A stretch of DNA of 64,000 nucleotides. Source: Turicibacter faecis. GTDB lineage: Bacteria > Bacillota_I > Bacilli_A > MOL361 > Turicibacteraceae. The stretch is taken from NCBI RefSeq assembly GCF_037076425.1, contig NZ_AP028127.1:154001-218000 (forward strand). The letters run 5' to 3'. The translations under genes were made by a program, and so were the position numbers. Positions 51,360-58,925 of this stretch are shown here, one piece after another. Positions within the stretch are counted from its first letter, which is position 1. Every line of letters begins with the position of its first letter. The notes beneath the pieces are model-generated. The model ran no database searches. It was not told where the DNA came from and saw only the letters and a program-made list of their open reading frames with translations.

Positions 51360-52490
51360 ATGAAAGAACAATTAAAAGTAATTAGTGAGTCGTTAAAAGA
51401 TCGTTTAGTTGAAATGAATCGATATATTCATGACCATCCTGAACTTGGAAATCAGGAACACGAAGCGGTAAATGTATTAACAACTTTTTTACGAGAAAAT
51501 GGATTTGAAATTAAATGTCCAGTTGCCGGATTAGACACAGCCTTTGAGGCGGTTTATGATAGTAAAAAACCTGGATTATCAGTGGCTTATTTGTGTGAAT
51601 ATGATGCCCTACCTGAACTTGGACACGGTTGTGGACATAATATGATCGGTGTAATGAGTGCAGGGGCAGGTGTTGCATTAAGTAAGGTAATTGATGAGAT
51701 TGGTGGAAAAGTCTATGTCTTCGGAACACCAGCAGAGGAAACAAATGGTGCTAAAGTTACAATGACAGAGGCCGGATTGTTCAATGGAATGGATGCTGTA
51801 ATGATGGTGCACCCCTCGGGATTTACGACAGAGAGCGGGACATCGTTAGCAATGGAGGCGTTGCAATTTGATTACACAGGCCGTCCAGCGCATGCGGCCG
51901 CCGCACCAGAAAAGGGAATTAATGCATTAAATGCGGTGATTCAATTATTTAATGGGATTGATGCCTTACGCCAACATGTGACGCCAGATGTAAGAATGCA
52001 TGGAATTATTACGAACGGTGGAGTGGCAGCAAATATTGTACCGGAACATGCAACCGCCCAATTTTATATTCGTGCAGCAACGAAAGAGTACCTAGCCGTT
52101 GTGAAGGAAAAGGTATTAGGGATTGCTAACGGCGCTGCTTTAATGACGGGAGCCACTTTAGAGGTGAGTAACTACGAGATTTCATATGACGATTTAAAAA
52201 CAAATGAACTTCTTTCAGAGACATTTAATGAGAATATTCGTTCATTAGGAATCGAAGAAATTAAAAAGCCGTCTAAGAGCACAGGGTCAGTAGATATCGG
52301 AAATATTAGTAATATTTGTCCAACTATTCATCCGTATATCGGAATTGCTGATTGTGAAATTACGGGACATTCTCAACAGATGGTAGATGCAACTGTTACA
52401 GATTTTGCCCATGATCGCTTAGTGATAGCAACAACGGCTCTTGCTTATACGGGATATGATGTATTAGCAGGAAATGTTAAATTAAAATAA
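51360..52490 (+). CDS. M20 family amidohydrolase
   Basis: A 376-residue zinc peptidase/deacylase related to AbgB, N-acyl-amino-acid amidohydrolases and carboxypeptidase Ss1. Metal site: HDHPELGNQE near 25-34, ELGHGCGHNMIGV near 90-102, PAEETNGAKV near 134-143, and a C-terminal His in ITGHSQQMV near 345. The GRPAHAAAAPEKGINALNA segment fits the dimerisation domain. It forms a two-gene operon with the YfcC transporter under a lysine riboswitch, so a plausible substrate is an N-acylated or peptide-linked lysine, not proven. No signal peptide. Confidence 0.9.
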   Translation: MKEQLKVISESLKDRLVEMNRYIHDHPELGNQEHEAVNVLTTFLRENGFEIKCPVAGLDTAFEAVYDSKKPGLSVAYLCEYDALPELGHGCGHNMIGVMSAGAGVALSKVIDEIGGKVYVFGTPAEETNGAKVTMTEAGLFNGMDAVMMVHPSGFTTESGTSLAMEALQFDYTGRPAHAAAAPEKGINALNAVIQLFNGIDALRQHVTPDVRMHGIITNGGVAANIVPEHATAQFYIRAATKEYLAVVKEKVLGIANGAALMTGATLEVSNYEISYDDLKTNELLSETFNENIRSLGIEEIKKPSKSTGSVDIGNISNICPTIHPYIGIADCEITGHSQQMVDATVTDFAHDRLVIATTALAYTGYDVLAGNVKLK

Positions 52491-52500
52491 AAATCATCTT

Positions 52501-52553
52501 TGGTGTGCACCCCAAATGTTAGACTAAAAATCTAATGTTAGGGGTGCTTTTTT
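52501..52553 (+). repeat. Solitary IS3-type left end acting as terminator
   Basis: This 53-base stretch matches the left end of the IS at 55667-55720 with only about four differences, starting TGxTGTGCACCCC. It forms a GCACCCC/GGGGTGC stem followed by T7. No transposase or right end is present. It lies ten bases after the M20 stop, where it should end the lysine operon transcript. Confidence 0.8.
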
Positions 52554-52599
52554 TATTGTTTTATTCTCCTTATAGCGATATTCAAGATACGGCTATTGA

Positions 52600-52737
52600 A
52601 AGGGGAGATACAATGCTATTTATCTCCGTGATGATGTGCATTTAACTTTTTATAATGGGAATCACCGGGATGTTTATCATTTACACAGTTTTTCTATTTT
52701 AGATCCATCATCCAAAATGTATGAGCGCTACGTATAG
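52600..52737 (+). pseudogene. Decayed protein fragment
   Basis: An open frame of 45 codons with natural-looking composition (LRDDVHLTFYNGNHRDVYHL, SILDPSSKMYERYV) has no start codon. A good ATG with GGGGAG upstream at 52613 lies in another frame and stops after ten codons, which suggests a frameshift. The family is not recognised. The region 52738-52986 shows nothing else. Confidence 0.35.
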
Positions 52738-52986
52738 ATGTAGAAAAAAATTATAAAAATATCCATAAATATATAAGTTTATTTTGTTTTATGATATATA
52801 TAAGTATATAAGTCTAGATAAGTTTTTTACATCATAAAAAAACCTTGTGTTGTAGATGAGGTTCTCTTAACTAATCTCTTCAGTTTAGATATTGGTTGTT
52901 GTATTAAATGTAGAAAACGGCTCTGTTTTTATATCGTTAGGTAGTGGCATAAAAATACTAGGGAAAGTTTGTTTTAAGGAGGAGCT

Positions 52987-54153
52987 ATGAAAATCAATTG
53001 GGATAAGAAGTATACAACAATTGCTGTTTATGCATTAATTGTGATTAGTTTAAGTATCGTATTTAATAATGTGATTTCTAAACTAGATGTTTTTACTGGA
53101 AAGTTAAATCAAATCCTGGTCGTTTTCCAACCGTTTATTATTGGATTTGTTATTGCTTATTTATTAAATTTTATTCTTAAGTTTTATGAAGAAAAAGTCT
53201 TTAAAATAAAGATGATAAAAAAAATAAGAAATTTTCCTTCCCGAGGATTAGGGATTTTGTTTTCTTATGTGACAGCACTCATCATTGTTTACCTCTTTAT
53301 GCAATTTGTTCTTCCTCAATTGATTGAAAGTATTAGTGGATTAATTAATGATATTCCACGATATGTAAGAGAGTTAACAAGTCTTATTGAAACAGAACTA
53401 TATGAAAGAAATATAGATCAAGAATATATGGCCATTATTAATGAAAAATTTGTAGAAATTACTAACTGGGTCATCCAGTTGTTAACGAATATTCTTCCTT
53501 TAATAGGAAATATGGTCATGTCGGTAGCCTCAAGTATTTGGAATATTATTTTAGGAGTTATTATCTCTATTTATTTGTTAACGGATAAAGAAAAATTCTT
53601 TGCTTTAGGTAAAAAGATAGTAACTTCACTCTTTAATTCAAAACATACAACCATTATTCTTGATTTAGCGAATCGAACTAACTTAACATTTGGAAAGTTT
53701 ATTGGAGGAAAAATTGTCGATTCGGTGATTATTGGGATCCTCACCCTGATTATCTTGGCAATTTTTAAAATGCCATATATGGTTTTAATTTCGGTGATTA
53801 TTGGTATTACGAATGTTATTCCATTCTTTGGTCCGTTTATTGGAGCTATTCCATCGGCCATCATTATCTTATTTGTTTCACCTATTCAAGCTTTATGGTT
53901 CTTAATTATTGTTCTTGTCATTCAGCAGGTGGATGGAAATATTATCGGACCTAAGATTTTAGGTGATTCCATTGGAATCTCAGCATTTTGGATTTTATTT
54001 GCGATATTAGTTGCTGGAAAATTATTTGGATTGATAGGAATGATTATTGGGGTGCCGATGTTTGCGGTTATTTATTCAATTATTAAAGATATTATTGAGG
54101 CGAGATTGCGTTATAAAGGATTACCGGTAGAAACGTCTCATTATACGAATTAA
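52987..54153 (+). CDS. AI-2E (YtvI/PerM) family permease
   Basis: A 388-residue membrane protein of the AI-2 exporter-like/PerM superfamily. Helices at about 12-32, 38-62, 75-98, 155-185, 215-250, 258-292, 298-325 and 330-365. The conserved FGKFIGGKIVDSVIIGI segment near 233-249 and the GLIGMIIGVPMFAVIYSI end are typical. Members export small molecules or act in Na+/H+ tolerance; the substrate here is unknown. AAGGAGGAG lies upstream of the ATG. A terminator directly follows. Confidence 0.92.
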   Translation: MKINWDKKYTTIAVYALIVISLSIVFNNVISKLDVFTGKLNQILVVFQPFIIGFVIAYLLNFILKFYEEKVFKIKMIKKIRNFPSRGLGILFSYVTALIIVYLFMQFVLPQLIESISGLINDIPRYVRELTSLIETELYERNIDQEYMAIINEKFVEITNWVIQLLTNILPLIGNMVMSVASSIWNIILGVIISIYLLTDKEKFFALGKKIVTSLFNSKHTTIILDLANRTNLTFGKFIGGKIVDSVIIGILTLIILAIFKMPYMVLISVIIGITNVIPFFGPFIGAIPSAIIILFVSPIQALWFLIIVLVIQQVDGNIIGPKILGDSIGISAFWILFAILVAGKLFGLIGMIIGVPMFAVIYSIIKDIIEARLRYKGLPVETSHYTN

Positions 54154-54181
54154 AAGGATGCCTTTTAGGCATCCTTTTTTA
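54152..54181 (+). terminator. Intrinsic terminator
   Basis: AAAAGGATGCC and GGCATCCTTTT with a TTTTA loop, then TT. Confidence 0.85.
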
Positions 54182-54284
54182 GTTCCATAAAAATGTAAAA
54201 AAGAGAAGTTTTAAAAATAATTCATAAATCGTCCTTTAACGACACATATTAAAAATAACAAATTTTTGAAAGGAAGTAATCGAA

Positions 54285-55652
54285 ATGAGAAAGAGACTTC
54301 TTCTAATGACAAGCCTGATTAGCTTTTTATTTATTTCCTCGTTGAATGTTTATGCGAGTGAGTTTATTGAATTTCCAGATGAGCGTTTAGAAGTTGCGAT
54401 TCTTGAGGAAATGGGGAAAAAGGAAAACGATAAGATTTCAGTAGCAGAGGCACAAAAGGTACAATTTTTACCCCTTTCAAATAAGGGAATTCAAAATCTA
54501 GAGGGGATTCAGTATTTTGAAAATGTTAATCATCTACAATTAGGGTTTAATCAACTAACAGACATCACCCCATTACATAAGTTGGATAACCTTAATATTT
54601 TAGATTTACAAGGTAATCAACTTGAAGATATTTCCCCCCTAGAAGGCCTAGAACATTTAGTCTCTTTAAATCTTAATGGTAATAACTTAGGAACGTTAGA
54701 ATCTCTTACTAAGATTCATGGCCTAGGTTATTTGTATGTGAATAATAACCAAATTAAAGATATTTCCCCGACAGCTCATTTGGAAAAACTAGATGTATTT
54801 GATTATTCAGGTAATCAAGTCAGTGATATTAGTTGTCTAACCCGATATCATGAATTACGATATGGGGATTTAACTAAACAACAGATAGTCCTTCCTACTC
54901 AAAAGGTGAAAAAAGGGAGCGATGTGATTATCGACAATCCAATAAAGACTGTTGAAGGGGGAGTCGAGGATATTACGGTTAAAAACGGAATATATGATGA
55001 GTCTACCAATCAGATTATGATAGAAAATGTGACGGAGGATCAAACGGTGGAATACGCCTTTGAAGCGACGATTGACTATCCTAAGTATGGGGGGAAAATT
55101 GATTTCACTGGTACGGTGACAATGGATATTCAAACAACATTAGGCGGGTTGCCTATTTTATACGGGGTAGATGATATTGAGATTCCATATGGTAAAGAAT
55201 TTGATTTATTAGAGGGAGTTACGGCGCAAGATGCTGAGGGGGTAGATTTAACGGAACAAATTGTAGTTGAAGGAGAAATTGATGTTTTTACAGCAGGGGA
55301 TTATGAAATTATTTACCGCGTAACGGATAGTGAGGGTCAGATCGAAACCGTGCACCGACTTGTGACTGTTGCGACTCCAGTTATCGGAAACCAATCTCCA
55401 GTTATTAATGCACAGAATCGTATTGTTAACAAGGGAGATAGCTTTAATCCATTAGAAGGTGTGACGGCAATGGATGAAGAAGACGGCGAATTGACTGCTA
55501 ACATCGAAGTAATTAATAATACTGTTAATGTCAATGAAATAGGTATTTATGAAGTGACCTATCGCGTACAAGATTCTAATGGGGCGACCACTATTATAAC
55601 GGTTGATGTAGAGGTACATGATATTCCAACCACCGGATTTTCACTATTTTAA
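54285..55652 (+). CDS. Leucine-rich repeat surface protein with Ig-like domains
   Basis: A 455-residue secreted protein: signal peptide 1-25 (cut near VYAS), a cap, about five leucine-rich repeats between 65 and 195 (e.g. LNILDLQGNQLEDISPLEGL), a linker, and two DUF5011/HYR-like Ig folds (about 290-365 and 370-450; LLEGVTAQDAEGVDLT, PLEGVTAMDEEDGELT). It ends IPTTGFSLF, which looks like a sortase motif without the usual hydrophobic tail. Resembles internalins. AAAGGAAG precedes the ATG. It ends in a terminator split by the IS. Confidence 0.85.
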   Translation: MRKRLLLMTSLISFLFISSLNVYASEFIEFPDERLEVAILEEMGKKENDKISVAEAQKVQFLPLSNKGIQNLEGIQYFENVNHLQLGFNQLTDITPLHKLDNLNILDLQGNQLEDISPLEGLEHLVSLNLNGNNLGTLESLTKIHGLGYLYVNNNQIKDISPTAHLEKLDVFDYSGNQVSDISCLTRYHELRYGDLTKQQIVLPTQKVKKGSDVIIDNPIKTVEGGVEDITVKNGIYDESTNQIMIENVTEDQTVEYAFEATIDYPKYGGKIDFTGTVTMDIQTTLGGLPILYGVDDIEIPYGKEFDLLEGVTAQDAEGVDLTEQIVVEGEIDVFTAGDYEIIYRVTDSEGQIETVHRLVTVATPVIGNQSPVINAQNRIVNKGDSFNPLEGVTAMDEEDGELTANIEVINNTVNVNEIGIYEVTYRVQDSNGATTIITVDVEVHDIPTTGFSLF

Positions 55653-55666
55653 AAAGGGTCTAATTA
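55651..55666 (+). other. Left half of the terminator split by the IS
   Basis: AAAAAGGGTC followed by TAATTA; its partner GACCC plus T7 is on the other side of the IS (57135-57146). Joined, they form one terminator with a short loop, serving the surface-protein gene and the convergent GNAT gene. Confidence 0.75.
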
Positions 55667-55721
55667 TGATGTGCACCCCAAATGTTAGACTAAAAAATCT
55701 AACGTTAGGGGTGTTTTTTCT

Positions 55722-56255
55722 ATGGCTAAATATAGTCCAGAATTCAAATTAAGGATTGTTAATGAATATTTACAAGGGACTTTAGGTTATCGATCGCTTG
55801 CTAAGAAATATCAGATTCCAAGTCAATCACAAATTGAAACATGGGTTAGACAGTATAAACAAGAAGGAAAAAACGGATTACAACCAAAAGAAAAACAAGT
55901 ATATACTGGAGAATTTAAATTAAATGTATTAAACTATATCAAGACAACAGGTGCTTCATATAGCCAAACTGCTATTCATTTTGGAATATCAGATATAGGA
56001 ACGATTGCGAATTGGAATGCAACGTTTCTAAAAGGCGGTGTAGAGGCATTACTTAAACCGAAAGGAAGGTCTCAAAGCCCTATGCCAAAATTAAAAGCAT
56101 CTAAACAACCGAAAACTTTAACACGTGAACAACAATTAGAAGAAGAAATTAAATTACTCAGAATTGAGAATGAATACTTAAAAAAGTGTCACGCCCATGG
56201 GATTACGCCATGGAACCAAAGAATCAAATCGAGACAAGAATCATCCAAGAATTAA
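55722..56255 (+). CDS. IS3-family transposase OrfA
   Basis: A 177-residue DNA-binding part of the transposase: two helix-turn-helix units (YRSLAKKYQIPSQSQIETWV near 27-46 and YSQTAIHFGISDIGTIANWN near 80-99) and a leucine-zipper-like end (LEEEIKLLRIENEYLKK). A programmed -1 slip at A-AAA-AAG near 56180 should join it to OrfB. The stop at 56255 ends the free OrfA form. ATG 55722 follows the IS-end hairpin; the ribosome site is weak. Confidence 0.93.
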   Translation: MAKYSPEFKLRIVNEYLQGTLGYRSLAKKYQIPSQSQIETWVRQYKQEGKNGLQPKEKQVYTGEFKLNVLNYIKTTGASYSQTAIHFGISDIGTIANWNATFLKGGVEALLKPKGRSQSPMPKLKASKQPKTLTREQQLEEEIKLLRIENEYLKKCHAHGITPWNQRIKSRQESSKN

Positions 56256-57100
56256 CGGCTAATTTTAAATTAAGTGATATTTTAAAGGTCACAAAATTTC
56301 CTAAATCAACCTATCATTATTGGGTTAAAAAGATGGCGCAAGAGAATCCAGATCAAGAACTTGAAAATCTTATTTTAAGCATTTTTAAAGAAAATGATGA
56401 GAATTATGGTTATCGTCGAATCACAGATGAGCTTCATCATCGAGGTCATCGGGTTAACCATAAGAAAGTCTATCGTCTGATGAAAAAGCGTGGAATTATT
56501 TGCGTTAAGTTTAGTCATAAATCACGTAAATATCGTTCGTATAAAGGAACTGTTGGAACAGTGGCTAAGAATCGAATTAACCGCCGATTTAATACCCCTT
56601 ATCCGTATCAGAAATTGACAACAGATGTGACTGAGTTTAAAACGCAGGAAGGAAAGAAATTATATTTAAGCCCAATCATGGACATGGCAACCGGTGAAAT
56701 TTTGTCCTATTCAATGAGCCATAAACCTGACTTGAATTTTGTCATGGAATCTCTGAATCAGGTCCTACCTATTCTCAAACAAGCAAAATATAGAATAACC
56801 CTTCATTCCGATCAAGGTTGGCAGTATCAACATCAAAAATGGGTTAAAGCATTAAAAACACATAAAATTTTTCAAAGTATGTCACGAAAAGGAAATTGTC
56901 TAGATAATTCACCGATGGAAAACTTCTTTGGAATCCTTAAACAAGAAATGTACTATGGAAAGACATTTAAAACCTATGAGGAGTTAAAAGAAGCCATTGA
57001 AAACTATATCTACTACTATAATCATAAACGAATTAAAAGAAAATTGGCTGGTATGAGTCCAGTCAAATACCGAATTCGTACCAGCCAATTAGCTGCATAA
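56186..57100 (+). CDS. IS3-family transposase OrfB (DDE integrase core)
   Basis: The catalytic part of the transposase, 304 codons. The rve fold has the DDE triad: Asp in TTDVTEFK, Asp in LHSDQGWQYQ and Glu in NFFGILKQEMY, the last spaced as usual from KTFKTYEEL. An upstream HTH-like NYGYRRITDELHHRG is the IS3 leader. It overlaps OrfA by 70 bp in the -1 frame and is expressed as an OrfAB fusion by frameshift; no ribosome site precedes it. Confidence 0.94.
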   Translation: MSRPWDYAMEPKNQIETRIIQELTANFKLSDILKVTKFPKSTYHYWVKKMAQENPDQELENLILSIFKENDENYGYRRITDELHHRGHRVNHKKVYRLMKKRGIICVKFSHKSRKYRSYKGTVGTVAKNRINRRFNTPYPYQKLTTDVTEFKTQEGKKLYLSPIMDMATGEILSYSMSHKPDLNFVMESLNQVLPILKQAKYRITLHSDQGWQYQHQKWVKALKTHKIFQSMSRKGNCLDNSPMENFFGILKQEMYYGKTFKTYEELKEAIENYIYYYNHKRIKRKLAGMSPVKYRIRTSQLAA

Positions 57101-57125
57101 TATTAAGTTCAACTTTTGGGGTTCA

Positions 57126-57566
57126 CTACATTAAGACCCTTTTTTTCATGATGTATTCAGCTTTACCTGAATCTACATTCAGTTGACGATCGATGATTTG
57201 AAATCCCATTTTTTTATAAAACAGGACGGCATTTTTGTTCTCTTCATAGACAGCTAGGGTAAGTTCTGATTGGTGCCGAAAAACAGCTTCTAATAGTTTT
57301 TTGCCAATTCCTTGATGTTGATAGCGAGGCAAGATAAAGAGTGCACCAATAAAAGCTTCCTCTATAAGGCTAATAAATCCTTTGATGACTCCGCCTTCTT
57401 CAAACACTAAAGTTTTTGATTGTGGAAGATATTCCCGCTTCACAACTTCATAACTTTTTTCCCAATAGTGAAGATCAATAAAGGGATGGGCATCTACCGT
57501 ACTTTGAAACCAAATATCCATTATCGAATCAATATCCGAATCTCCCATTTTTCTTATTATTGTCAT
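57126..57566 (-). CDS. GNAT acetyltransferase with an IS-altered C terminus
   Basis: A 146-residue acetyltransferase: IRKMGDSDIDSIMDIW at the start, LFILPRYQHQGIGKKLLEAV with the acetyl-CoA loop near 78-97, and VLFYKKMGFQIIDRQ near the end. Its start overlaps the upstream gene's stop (ATGA). Its stop TAG at 57126-57128 is inside the IS right end. Joined without the IS, the frame would read further to RVLIRPFLK and a stop at the left flank, so the IS replaced the last few residues. Function is probably unaffected. Confidence 0.85.
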   Translation of the reverse strand: MTIIRKMGDSDIDSIMDIWFQSTVDAHPFIDLHYWEKSYEVVKREYLPQSKTLVFEEGGVIKGFISLIEEAFIGALFILPRYQHQGIGKKLLEAVFRHQSELTLAVYEENKNAVLFYKKMGFQIIDRQLNVDSGKAEYIMKKRVLM

Positions 57567-58309
57567 TTATTACCTCCTAGAAAATAGTCGTTTAACTGCT
57601 TCATCATGTAAGGTTTATTATCTTCTAATTGTTTAAAGCGGTGGGCATTGGCCCCAGATGGATGGGGAAACCCCCGGAGGATTTGCTTTTCATTTATCAT
57701 CTGGTGATTTGCTAGGTATAACAAAGCTTCCTCCACGCCTTTTCCTAACGGAATAATGAGTACATTATGGAGATTTGATAGTTCATCCACAAAGTAGTGT
57801 TCGATATATTTGAGTAAAATGGGGGTTTTTAATAATTTAGGTTGATGCCCGGTATAATTTTTTCCTTTTACAAATACAGGGTAGGGAATGAGGGACAGGG
57901 TGTGGAGTAATTCATCGTGAGTTGTGAAGAGTTCCTCCACATCGTCGATGTGGAGAAATTCATTTAGTTTTAATTGGCGAAGTAAGTCTAATAGGTTTTT
58001 ACGTAGTGCCCCACTAAACCTTGCCTGAACTTTACATTGATATTTTATTTCCTCAAGTGAACATCCTGTTTCGAGACAGGAGCGGGCTGTGCTAATAGCC
58101 GTGTTCATTTGCTCGAACCCCGGTGTAATACCTACAATAAAAATTTTAGCGTGGGGATTGATATATTCATTGTGAGGAGCGTAATAAATTTGAACACCAT
58201 TTCCTTCTTCAATTAGAAAATCACGTGTGAGTAATTCCTCTTTTGTGTATTTTTTTTTCAAGGGCAATTGTTTAATAGCGGGCACGTAGTTTTGAAGAAA
58301 TTGTTTCAT
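57563..58309 (-). CDS. Uracil-DNA-glycosylase-superfamily-like protein
   Basis: A 248-residue protein with UDG-fold motifs: IFIVGITPGFEQMN near 56-69 (motif A-like GITPG) and GFPHPSGANAHRF near 218-230 (motif B-like HPSGAN). The activating Asp or Asn of motif A is not plain, so DNA glycosylase activity is uncertain. It may act in DNA repair or on another base-containing substrate. Co-transcribed with the GNAT gene (4-bp overlap). GGAGGT lies upstream of the ATG. Confidence 0.6.
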   Translation of the reverse strand: MKQFLQNYVPAIKQLPLKKKYTKEELLTRDFLIEEGNGVQIYYAPHNEYINPHAKIFIVGITPGFEQMNTAISTARSCLETGCSLEEIKYQCKVQARFSGALRKNLLDLLRQLKLNEFLHIDDVEELFTTHDELLHTLSLIPYPVFVKGKNYTGHQPKLLKTPILLKYIEHYFVDELSNLHNVLIIPLGKGVEEALLYLANHQMINEKQILRGFPHPSGANAHRFKQLEDNKPYMMKQLNDYFLGGNK

Positions 58310-58797
58310 GTGAATAGACCTCCATTTCTTTCGTTCATCAATGAAGTGATTTAGTAATGAATATCTTCATTAGGATTCCACCCTTGTGATAGGTAATACT
58401 TCCTTTTAGGCTTTTTTAAATCGTTAATGATGTGAAATCTTCCGTAGTAACCGTCGTCTACTTATATATTACAGCTTTTTAATAATAGAAGCTAGCCATA
58501 CTGAGTGGAGATTCGATTGTGGTGATAAACAGTTTTTAAATCATAGTGCCGAAAGAGGGGGGATAAGTTGGAACGAGCGGCTACATTTCTGTGAAGACGT
58601 TATTTATACGGTATTCGTGTAAATTTTAATTTCTTCTACTTAGAAAGCGGTTTCGGTGAGTTTTTTTCTCCTTTGATTAGGGAGGTATTTGCTAAAAATA
58701 AGGCCTAATGTTCAAAAAAAAAGACGCTAAACATATAGTTAATGGGTGAGATAGAGAAATAAATGTTTCCTATTTTCACGAGATAATGTAAAAAAAC
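58310..58797. other. Spacer with a gene relic
   Basis: On the minus strand 58461-58351 one frame of 36 codons (GYYGRFHIINDLKKPKRKYY, SQGWNPNEDIHY) ends in a stop and has no start codon. It looks like the end of a lost gene. The rest shows nothing. Confidence 0.35.
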
Positions 58798-58847
58798 TTT
58801 GAAATTCAAAAAAATAATCTCCTTTTAGAAAAGAGATGTGCTATAAT
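58798..58847 (+). promoter_or_regulatory. FabK-gene promoter and FabT-like box
   Basis: TTTGAAATTCAAA (58798-58810) is a perfect palindrome of the TTTGA-N3-TCAAA type. An extended -10, TGCTATAAT, is at 58839-58847. The box lies just above the expected -35 region. Confidence 0.6.
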
Positions 58848-58868
58848 TCCACCATAGTTAATAAATAG

Positions 58869-58901
58869 AGTATTTAAACCTATTATATAGTTTTAAATAC
58901 T
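58869..58901. repeat. 10-bp inverted repeat in the FabK leader
   Basis: AGTATTTAAA and TTTAAATACT separated by 13 bases, in the expected 5' leader, with no T run. Possible second operator or leader hairpin. Confidence 0.6.
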
Positions 58902-58925
58902 ACATAATTATAGGTGGTGGATAAA

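Larger units (their letters stand above)
55667..57130 (+). mobile_element. IS3 family element, IS150 group
   Basis: A complete 1464-bp element. Terminal inverted repeats match at 19 of 25 positions (TGATGTGCACCCC... and TGTAGTGAACCCC...), with a 3-bp target duplication TTA at 55664-55666 and 57131-57133. The left end contains a terminator hairpin before orfA. It carries orfA and orfB with an overlap and a slippery run. Both frames are intact, so the element may be active. Confidence 0.92.
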
